Source of the DNA: Streptomyces sp. HNM0575
GTDB lineage: Bacteria > Actinomycetota > Actinomycetes > Streptomycetales > Streptomycetaceae
Length of the DNA: 64,000 nucleotides
NCBI RefSeq assembly: GCF_012726265.1
Contig: NZ_JAASAG010000001.1
Location: 186,001 to 250,000, forward strand
Direction of reading: 5' to 3'
Below the pieces are notes generated by a model. That model worked only from the letters and a program-made list of their open reading frames with translations, was not told the origin of the DNA and made no database searches. Position 1 is the first letter of the stretch, and each line of letters begins with the position of its first letter. This document shows, in pieces, positions 54,044-60,793 of this stretch. Position numbers and translations under genes: made by a program.

Positions 54044-54311
54044 GTGGCACCGCCCGCACCGCCCGCACCGCCCGCACCGCCCGCCCACGGTCCCGCCGCG
54101 CCCGCCCACGGTCCGCCCGCGCCCGGGGGCCTTGCCGGGCCCGCCACGCGGCGGCAAGCTGTCCGGGATGGAAAGCGCTTGCTGCGCGGCCTCCGAAAGC
54201 GCCTCCTGCACCATCTCCACATCGCCCCACATCGCCCCACATCGCCCCACATCTCCACATCGCTCCATCCAGTGCCCGACCCGATGACGCGGATCCGAAG
54301 GAGACGACCAC
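54044..54311 (+). promoter_or_regulatory. Leader of second dehydrogenase unit: LacI-type operator and short repeats
   Basis: GATGGAAAGCGCTTGCTG at 54167-54184 is the inverted match (16 of 18) of the operator at 46825-46842. Before it are CCGCCCGCA repeats (54048-54085) and after it three ATCGCCCCAC units (54221-54250). It lies 128 bases upstream of the start of the dehydrogenase at 54312. Confidence 0.6.
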
Positions 54312-55463
54312 GTGACACGCAGAACGGTGCGCATCGCCATGAACGGCGTGACCGGACGCATGGGGTACCGCCAGCACCTCGTACGTTCGATCCTCGCCAT
54401 CCGCGAGAACGGCGGCATCGACCTCGGCGACGGCACCGCGCTGTGGCCCGAGCCGGTGCTCGTCGGCCGCCGCGACCTCGCTCTCAAGGCGATAGCCGAG
54501 CGGCACGGCCTGGACGAGTGGACCACCGACCTCGACGCCGTGCTGACCGACGCGAGCATCGACGTCTACTTCGACTCCCAGGTCACCAGCGCCCGCGAGG
54601 CCGCCCTGCGCAAGGCCGTAGCCGCGGGCAAGCACATCTACACCGAGAAGCCCACCGCCACCGGACTCGACGGCGCGCTCGGCCTGGCCCGGCTCGCTCA
54701 CGAGGCCGGCGTCAAGCACGGCGTCGTACAGGACAAGCTGTTCCTGCCGGGACTGCTCAAGCTCAAACGCCTCGTCGACGGCGGCTTCTTCGGGCGGATC
54801 CTGTCCGTGCGCGGCGAGTTCGGCTACTGGGTCTTCGAAGGCGACTGGCAGGAGGCGCAGCGCCCCTCGTGGAACTACCGCGCGGAGGACGGCGGCGGCA
54901 TCGTCGTAGACATGTTCCCGCACTGGGAGTACGTGCTGCACGGGCTGTTCGGCCGAGTGACGTCCGTGCAGGCGCACGCCGCGACGCACATCCCGCGCCG
55001 CTGGGACGAGCAGGGGCAGCCCTACGACGCCACCGCCGACGACTCCGCGTACGGCATCTTCGAGCTCGAAGGCGGCGTCGTCGCGCAGATCAACTCCTCC
55101 TGGGCGGTGCGGGTCAACCGCGACGAGCTCGTCGAGTTCCAGGTCGACGGCACCGAGGGCTCGGCCGTCGCGGGGCTGCGCCGCTGCCGCGCACAGCACC
55201 GGTCGGGCACGCCCAAGCCCGTGTGGAATCCGGACCTGCCCGCCACGGAGTCCTTCCGCGAGCAGTGGCAAGAGGTCCCGGACAACGGGGAGTTCGACAA
55301 CGGCTTCAAGGCGCAGTGGGAGCTCTTCCTCCGCCACGTCGCGCTCGGCGGCCCGTACGGGTGGGACCTGCTCGCGGGCGCGCGCGGCGTGCAGCTGGCC
55401 GAACTGGGCCTGCGCTCCTCGGCGGAGGGCCTGCGGCTGCCCGTGCCCGAGCTGTCGCTGTGA
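54312..55463 (+). CDS. Gfo/Idh/MocA-family dehydrogenase (second copy)
   Basis: A 383-residue NAD(P)-binding oxidoreductase. It starts RTVRIAMNGVTGRMGYRQHLVRSIL, a variant Rossmann loop with an unusual NGVTGRMG glycine pattern. The EKP motif is IYTEKPTATG and the catalytic-domain motif DMFPHWEYVLHGLFG contains the conserved His. It has few insertions compared with the copy at 46864 and belongs to a different subgroup, so the two probably oxidise different positions or different pathway sugars. GTG start; first gene of the unit ending at 57593, behind a LacI-type operator. Confidence 0.9.
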   Translation: MTRRTVRIAMNGVTGRMGYRQHLVRSILAIRENGGIDLGDGTALWPEPVLVGRRDLALKAIAERHGLDEWTTDLDAVLTDASIDVYFDSQVTSAREAALRKAVAAGKHIYTEKPTATGLDGALGLARLAHEAGVKHGVVQDKLFLPGLLKLKRLVDGGFFGRILSVRGEFGYWVFEGDWQEAQRPSWNYRAEDGGGIVVDMFPHWEYVLHGLFGRVTSVQAHAATHIPRRWDEQGQPYDATADDSAYGIFELEGGVVAQINSSWAVRVNRDELVEFQVDGTEGSAVAGLRRCRAQHRSGTPKPVWNPDLPATESFREQWQEVPDNGEFDNGFKAQWELFLRHVALGGPYGWDLLAGARGVQLAELGLRSSAEGLRLPVPELSL

Positions 55464-55554
55464 CCCCGGCCGAGCCGTCGCCGCGCCGTGCGCACGGGAC
55501 CGGTCGTCCACGGTCGCCACAGTCATCGGTCGTCCGACGAGGGGAAGAGACGCT

Positions 55555-56733
55555 GTGATCCGACTGCCCGATGAGAACGGGGCGTTGCGTACGTACGAGC
55601 CGCGCGCCGAGCCCGCCGACGCGGTCGCACGGCCGCCCGGCGGTGGCCGACTCCCCGCCGCGCGCACCGTGTTCGCCGCCGCGCACGTCGTCGCCGACAG
55701 GTTCCGCGACGGCGAGGGGGAGCCGGGCGGCCGGTCCGCCGCCCTCGACTGGGACGCGACGCTCGCCTTCCGCCGCCATCTGTGGTCGCACGGCCTGTGT
55801 GTGGCGGAGGCCATGGACACCGCACAGCGCGGCATGGGCCTGGACTGGGCGGCGGCGGCCGAGCTGGCCGAACGCTCCGCGGCCGAGGCACGGGCCGTCG
55901 GCGGACACGTCGCCTGCGGCGTCGGCACCGACCAACTGCCACCGGGCGCACACGACTTGGCGGATGTACGCGGTGCGTACGAGGAGCAGGCCGAGGTCGT
56001 GGAGAAGTCCGGGGCGCAGCCCGTCCTCATGGCCTCCCGCGCGCTCGCGGCCACCGCCCGCGGCCCCGAGGACTATCTGGACGTCTACGGCCACCTGCTC
56101 CGCCAGTCCGCGGAGCCCGTCGTACTGCACTGGCTCGGGCCCATGTTCGACCCGGCCCTTGAGGGCTACTGGGGCAGCACCGACCTCGACGCCGCCACCG
56201 GCACCTTCCTGCGGATCATCGAGGACCACCCCGGCAAGGTCGACGGCGTGAAGGTCTCCCTGCTCGACGCCGAACGCGAAGTGGCCCTGCGCCGCCGCCT
56301 CCCAGACGGGGTGCGCTGCTACACCGGCGACGACTTCGACTACCCCGGACTGATCGAGGGCGACGGGCACGGCTTCAGCCACGCCCTGCTCGGTGTCTTC
56401 GACCCGCTCGCCCCGCTCGCGGCCGACGCCGTGCGACGCCTGGACGCGGGCGACACCGAGGGCTTCCGTTCCGTACTGGACCCGACCGTCGCCCTCTCCC
56501 GGCACCTCTTCCGCGCGCCGACCCGCTTCTACAAGACGGGCGTCGTCTTCCTCGCATGGCTCGCGGGCCACCAGGAGCACTTCGTCATGGTCGGCGGCAT
56601 GCAGTCGGCACGCTCGCTGCCGCACCTGGCGCGGGCGTACCAACTGGCCGACGGGCTCGGCCTGTTCCCCGATCCGGGCCTGGCCGAGGACCGTGTGCGC
56701 CGGCTGCTCCAGCTGCACGGAGTCCGGGCATGA
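55555..56733 (+). CDS. DUF993 family protein (dihydrodipicolinate synthase/aldolase-like)
   Basis: A 392-residue soluble protein of the DUF993 family, distantly related to class I aldolases of the DapA group. Recognisable stretches are WDATLAFRRHLWSHGLCVAEAMDTAQRGMG, CGVGTDQLPPG, DYLDVYGHLLRQSAEPVVLHWLGPMFDP and VDGVKVSLLDAE where DapA-like enzymes keep the Schiff-base Lys. It could split a keto-acid or keto-sugar made by the dehydrogenases; this is inference. GTG start with GAGGGGAAGAG upstream; stop overlaps the next ATG. Confidence 0.85.
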   Translation: MIRLPDENGALRTYEPRAEPADAVARPPGGGRLPAARTVFAAAHVVADRFRDGEGEPGGRSAALDWDATLAFRRHLWSHGLCVAEAMDTAQRGMGLDWAAAAELAERSAAEARAVGGHVACGVGTDQLPPGAHDLADVRGAYEEQAEVVEKSGAQPVLMASRALAATARGPEDYLDVYGHLLRQSAEPVVLHWLGPMFDPALEGYWGSTDLDAATGTFLRIIEDHPGKVDGVKVSLLDAEREVALRRRLPDGVRCYTGDDFDYPGLIEGDGHGFSHALLGVFDPLAPLAADAVRRLDAGDTEGFRSVLDPTVALSRHLFRAPTRFYKTGVVFLAWLAGHQEHFVMVGGMQSARSLPHLARAYQLADGLGLFPDPGLAEDRVRRLLQLHGVRA

Positions 56734-57593
56734 GCGCACCCGCCGCGGGGCTCGCCCGCTTCTCCGTCAACCAGCAGACCGTCAAGCAGCTCGCCCTGCC
56801 CGAACTCGCCGCCGCCTGCGGCAAGCTGGGCGTCCCCGGGGTGGGCCTGTGGCGCGAGCCCGTCCAGGAGTACGGCACGCACGCCGCGGCCCGGCTCGTA
56901 CGGGACGCGGGCCTGACCGTCACCTCGCTGTGCCGTGGCGGCTTCCTCACGGCAGTCGACCCCGGCGGTCGGCGCCGCGCGCTCGACGACAACCGCGCCG
57001 CGATCGACGAGGCCGCCACCCTCGGCACGGACACCCTCGTCCTCGTCTCGGGCGGCCTGCCCGACGGCGGGCGCGACCTCGCGGGCGCGCGGGAGCGCAT
57101 CGCGGACGCCCTCGCCGTACTCGCCCCGTACGCGGGGGAGCGCGGCGTGCGCCTGGCGATCGAGCCGCTGCACCCGATGTTCGCCTCCGACCGCTGCGTG
57201 GTCTCCACGCTCGCGCAGGCGCTTGACCTGGCGGAACGCTTCCCGCCCGAGCAGGTCGGCGTCGTCGTCGACACGTACCACGTGTGGTGGGACGACCGGG
57301 CGCCGGAGGGCATCGCGCGGGCCGGCGCGGGCGGGCGGCTGGCGGCCTTCCAGCTCGCGGACTGGGTGACGCCGCTGCCGGAGGGCGTGCTCCTCGGGCG
57401 GGGCCAACTCGGCGACGGCGCCGTGGACTTGCGCGCCTTCCACGAGCTGGTCGACGCCGCGGGCTACGACGGGCCCGTGGAGGTGGAGATCTTCAACCCG
57501 GCGCTGTGGGCCCGCGACGGCACGGAGGTCCTCGCGGAGACGGCGGAGCGGTACGTGCGTCACGCCGCGCCCCGGCAGCCCCAAGCGCGCTGA
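56730..57593 (+). CDS. Sugar phosphate isomerase/epimerase (second TIM barrel)
   Basis: A 287-residue xylose-isomerase-like TIM barrel. It starts ARFSVNQQTVKQLALPELAAACGKLGVPGVGLWREPV. Metal strands are RLAIEPLHPMF (Glu), GVVVDTYHVWWDD (Asp, His), LAAFQLADWV and VEVEIFNPALWARDG (Glu). The ATG overlaps the DUF993 stop (ATGA), so both are coupled and probably act in sequence. Last gene of the catabolic locus; a terminator follows. Confidence 0.9.
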   Translation: MSAPAAGLARFSVNQQTVKQLALPELAAACGKLGVPGVGLWREPVQEYGTHAAARLVRDAGLTVTSLCRGGFLTAVDPGGRRRALDDNRAAIDEAATLGTDTLVLVSGGLPDGGRDLAGARERIADALAVLAPYAGERGVRLAIEPLHPMFASDRCVVSTLAQALDLAERFPPEQVGVVVDTYHVWWDDRAPEGIARAGAGGRLAAFQLADWVTPLPEGVLLGRGQLGDGAVDLRAFHELVDAAGYDGPVEVEIFNPALWARDGTEVLAETAERYVRHAAPRQPQAR

Positions 57594-57752
57594 ACGCCCA
57601 CGGACCGCACGGACCGGTCCTGAACAGCCGGGAAGAGGCATTACGCACCTGAATAACAAATTCCGGTACGGGTGCAACCGTTCCTGTGCGGTGTGGGTCT
57701 TACGGGATGCTCGGCACCCTCACCGGGGGAATCAAGGGGCCGAGGGGGGAAT

Positions 57753-57787
57753 GGGGCCCGGCCGTTGGAGCACGGCAGCCGGGCCCC
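57753..57787 (+). terminator. Hairpin closing the catabolic locus
   Basis: GGGGCCCGGC at 57753-57762 pairs exactly with GCCGGGCCCC at 57778-57787 around a 15-base loop. The rest of 57594-57960 has no gene. Confidence 0.6.
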
Positions 57788-57970
57788 CTCGATCCCCCTC
57801 GATCCCCGTCGGCACTGGCCAGGGGCCTTGCGGACCCCGCCGCCCGGAATCGCGGTCTCCCGGCGGGCTCCTGAACTCCCCTCTGCCGTACGGACGTTGT
57901 CCGGTGATCGCCGCGGGCGGCCCCCGGCGTCATTCGGCCGCCGGCCGTTGATGATTGGCTCAGAGAGGGC

Positions 57971-57998
57971 TTGTTACCGGTAGTAAGGCGGCTAGGGT
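57971..57998 (+). promoter_or_regulatory. Promoter of first zinc-ribbon gene (duplicated copy A)
   Basis: TTGTTA at 57971-57976, 16 bases, TAGGGT at 57993-57998, then GTCCGCTCGTGCACGTGC. The same arrangement and flanking words occur before the paralogue at 58882. Confidence 0.65.
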
Positions 57999-58061
57999 CC
58001 GCTCGTGCACGTGCACAACGGCGGATCTTCCTGATCCTGAACACTGCTCTGGGGGCCGCGC

Positions 58062-58760
58062 ATGACGACGACCTGCCCGCGATGCGGATCGCTGTCGCCC
58101 GAAACGTCCGAGGCCTGCCGGGAGTGCGGCCGTGATCTCTACCGCGTCTCGTATCCCGCTCCGGCCGGGTTCCGGCTGAGCTACGCCATCAGCCGTGTCC
58201 CGATCCGGCTCGCCCTGAGCCTTTCGCTGGTCCTCGCCGGCGCGGGGGTGGCGACGGCCCTGCTGCTGGAAGGCGGCGACGAGCCGCAGGAACCGGTCTC
58301 CAAGACCCCGCCCGTCGCGGTCACCCGGCCTGTGCTCCCCACGCCGTCGGCGCCGCCCTCCTCCGCCGAACCCTCGAAGACGAAGGCGCCGCCGAAGCAC
58401 GCCCCCGCCACGACGCAGCCGCCGGAGACTCCCTCGGCCACGCCCTCCCCGAGCAGCTCCCCGAGCAGCTCTCCGACGCGCGACCCCGGCCGATCCCGTG
58501 ACGGGGAGCGCGGGCCGGGGTTCGCCCACGGAATGAGGGGGCACTGGTGGGGCCACGACGAGGGCTACTACGAGTCCTACCGCGATTCCGAGGAGTACTG
58601 GTCGGGCGACTACTCGGAGGGCGACGGGTCGGGCGACTACTCGGAGGGCGACGAGTGGAGCGACGGGTCGGACGAGTACTCGGACGACGGCTCGGATGAG
58701 TACTCGGAGGACGACGGCTCGGGCGACTACTCCGAGGGCGACGGCTCCGACGGGTACTGA
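58062..58760 (+). CDS. Zinc-ribbon membrane protein with acidic Tyr/Ser/Asp/Gly repeat tail (paralogue A)
   Basis: A 232-residue protein. The N-terminal zinc ribbon is TTCPRCGSLSPETSEACRECGRDLY, with two CXXC pairs. One membrane helix (about 50-70, ALSLSLVLAGAGVATALLL) follows, then a Pro/Ser/Thr stalk (75-140) and an unusual C-terminal tail (about 165-232) of repeated GDYSEGDGSG-like units with many Asp, Glu, Ser, Gly and Tyr. Cytoplasmic ribbon and outward tail are the likely topology. No family function is known. It is a tandem duplicate of the gene at 58971, sharing promoter and first 40 residues but not the acidic tail. Confidence 0.75.
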   Translation: MTTTCPRCGSLSPETSEACRECGRDLYRVSYPAPAGFRLSYAISRVPIRLALSLSLVLAGAGVATALLLEGGDEPQEPVSKTPPVAVTRPVLPTPSAPPSSAEPSKTKAPPKHAPATTQPPETPSATPSPSSSPSSSPTRDPGRSRDGERGPGFAHGMRGHWWGHDEGYYESYRDSEEYWSGDYSEGDGSGDYSEGDEWSDGSDEYSDDGSDEYSEDDGSGDYSEGDGSDGY

Positions 58761-58881
58761 CCGCTCACGCGGGGCGGACACGGGCCCGCGTGCGCAGGTC
58801 CGGCAACTCCCTTTCCCCGTAGACGAGTTGGGGACGGAGCCGTCGAGCGTGCGGCGTGCGGCGTACCCCCTTCCGGGGGTC

Positions 58882-58909
58882 TTGTTGCTCGCGGTGAAAC
58901 CGCTAGTGT
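58882..58909 (+). promoter_or_regulatory. Promoter of second zinc-ribbon gene (duplicated copy B)
   Basis: TTGTTG at 58882-58887, 16 bases, TAGTGT at 58904-58909, then GTCCGCGAGTGCACGTGC, matching copy A. Confidence 0.65.
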
Positions 58910-58970
58910 CCGCGAGTGCACGTGCGTAAGCGGATAGTGGTGACCCCGAAGCCTGTTCTGGAGTGTGCGC

Positions 58971-59510
58971 ATGCCGACCACATGCCCGCGATGCGGATCG
59001 CTGTCGCCCGAAACGTCAGAGTCCTGCCGGGAATGCGGCCGTGATCTCTATCGCGTCTCGTACCCGGCTCCGCCGGCGTTCCGGCTGAACTTCCGCATCG
59101 GCCGCGTCCGCGTCCCGGCGCGGCTCACCCTGAGCGCCGCTCTGCTCGTCGCCTGCGCCGGGATATCGACGGGGTTCCTGCTACAGGGCGGCAGCGACGA
59201 CGAGGGGCCGGTCTCCCAGAACAGACCGTCCGCCACGCCCATCCCCCACGAACCCCTGCCGCCGTTGCCGCCGCCCTCCTCTCCCGAGCCGTCCAAGACG
59301 AAGGCGCCCCCGAAACCCGCCCCCGCCACGACACCGCCCCCGAGCACCCCCTCGCCCGAACCGTCCCCGACGGAGAGCACCGAAGCCCCCCTCCCCGGAA
59401 TCCCGGAAGCGGAGCGGGCGTTGAGGTTCGCCGACGAAATCCAGCGCCAGTGGGGCTACGACCCGCGCTACCAGGAGGCCCCCGGGGGCCCCGGCGGCTG
59501 GAGCCGCTGA
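58971..59510 (+). CDS. Zinc-ribbon membrane protein, paralogue B
   Basis: A 179-residue paralogue of the gene at 58062. PTTCPRCGSLSPETSESCRECGRDLYRVSYPAP is almost the same ribbon, followed by a membrane helix (LTLSAALLVACAGISTGFLL), a Pro/Thr/Ser stalk and a short C-terminus (EAERALRFADEIQRQWGYDPRYQEAPGG) instead of the acidic repeat. ATG 58971 corresponds to the start of copy A; GTG 58965 would add two residues. Function unknown. Confidence 0.72.
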   Translation: MPTTCPRCGSLSPETSESCRECGRDLYRVSYPAPPAFRLNFRIGRVRVPARLTLSAALLVACAGISTGFLLQGGSDDEGPVSQNRPSATPIPHEPLPPLPPPSSPEPSKTKAPPKPAPATTPPPSTPSPEPSPTESTEAPLPGIPEAERALRFADEIQRQWGYDPRYQEAPGGPGGWSR

Positions 59511-59579
59511 ACGCCCGAACGTGCGTGACGGCGGTACAGATCGCTGCTCGTCGACGTTCCGCGGTCTCCTCGGGCTCGC

Positions 59580-60215
59580 TCATTCTCCGGGCGTCGCGTC
59601 CGCCCCGATCCGCCGGCGAATGGATTCCGGCAGGGGATAGGCCGACTCGACCGGGAGTTTCGCGCCTGCCTCCGTCAGCAGACCTGCTTGGACGGTGGAA
59701 TGAACATCACGGACGTGTTCCGTGATGTCGGTGATGGAAACGATCCAGGAGTCGACATAGCGCTCGACGGCCTCTCCCGAGAGGCCGATCTGGATGGCCC
59801 GGGTGGCCAGTGGGGCGAGTTCGAGAGACCGGTCGGGGTCCCATTGCACGCGTACCGGAGCCTCTCTGACTTGTGCTCGCCAACTGTCCTCGTCGGTATG
59901 CGTTTCAGGGGAGAAGTGGCTAAGGGTGGCATGGGCGAGAGCCCATTCCAGGCCCTCGCGTGTGATCTCGATGGACAGCACCCGTTCCTGCCCCGCCTTC
60001 TCCGCCCATCCCGATCGGTACATCATCCACAGGAACGAAGGCTTGATCCACGTCATTCGCTCCCTCTTGAAGGGAGGCACGAACGTGCCGGATGCGAGTG
60101 CCGGTCCGGCGATCTCCTTCGGGTATGCCTGGTAAACCGTGATCGAGGAGTCGTCGTAACGCGCCCTCAGAACCCGTACTCGTTCTCGTTCACTCGTGGA
60201 CGTATCAGCGCGCAT
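59580..60215 (-). CDS. DUF4291 domain protein
   Basis: A 211-residue soluble protein. Its conserved core is ITVYQAYPKEIAGPALASG, FKRERMTWIKPSFLWMMYRSGWA, GLEWALAHATLSHF and VRVQWDPDRSLEL, the signature of DUF4291, a widespread family without known role. It overlaps the end of the gene at 60205 by 11 bases and is third in a minus-strand unit after the RHS toxin and its likely immunity gene. Confidence 0.88.
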   Translation of the reverse strand: MRADTSTSERERVRVLRARYDDSSITVYQAYPKEIAGPALASGTFVPPFKRERMTWIKPSFLWMMYRSGWAEKAGQERVLSIEITREGLEWALAHATLSHFSPETHTDEDSWRAQVREAPVRVQWDPDRSLELAPLATRAIQIGLSGEAVERYVDSWIVSITDITEHVRDVHSTVQAGLLTEAGAKLPVESAYPLPESIRRRIGADATPGE

Positions 60216-60780
60216 TGCCGTTCTCCGGCGTCCGGGGGTCCTTCTTCCATGATTCGGCGCTACGGAGTTCGGGACCGGCCACGTTCCTCGCGCCTGCCGC
60301 GTACGCGAGCCAGCGGAGATCGTCGCAGCCGAAGAAGTCCTCTCCCCAGCTGTCCACCCAGATGTGAACGGTCCCTTTGGACGGGTGAGTCAGATCCCAC
60401 CAGGCCCAGCCCCTGGAATCCTCCTCGGGGCAGAACCGGTACAACCACTCCTGGACCGGCCACGGGCCGCTTGCCACACGGGCCAGATACTGCTCGCGGC
60501 CGCGGCGGGCGGCCGAGGGGGCCCGGGACGGATCCGCCGAGCTGACGGTTACGAACCAGTCGGGCACTGCTTCGACCGGGACGTCTTCTCCCTCGAATTC
60601 CTCTGTGAGACCGAGTCCCAACGCGACGTCCATGACGTCCTTGAGAGCCTGCTCGTACTCGTGCGGATCGCCCTCGATCTCCACGACGAAAACGGAGAGT
60701 ACGGGGGGAACCAGGTCCGCGTCCGCTCCGGTACGGAGACGTTCGAGCTCCGCCTGGACACTGTCGAGGTCGTGAATCAT
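60205..60780 (-). CDS. Likely immunity protein of the RHS toxin
   Basis: A 191-residue acidic soluble protein with no recognised family. Aromatic-rich stretches such as WPVQEWLYRFCPEEDSRGWAWWDLTHPSKGTVHIWVDSWGEDFFGCDDLRWLAYAAGA resemble SUKH-like or other immunity proteins in general character only. Its ATG is 13 bases downstream of the stop codon of the RHS gene, the canonical position for an immunity gene. The assignment rests on position, size and acidity. Confidence 0.6.
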   Translation of the reverse strand: MIHDLDSVQAELERLRTGADADLVPPVLSVFVVEIEGDPHEYEQALKDVMDVALGLGLTEEFEGEDVPVEAVPDWFVTVSSADPSRAPSAARRGREQYLARVASGPWPVQEWLYRFCPEEDSRGWAWWDLTHPSKGTVHIWVDSWGEDFFGCDDLRWLAYAAGARNVAGPELRSAESWKKDPRTPENGNAR

Positions 60781-60793
60781 GTGCGCTGCTGTC

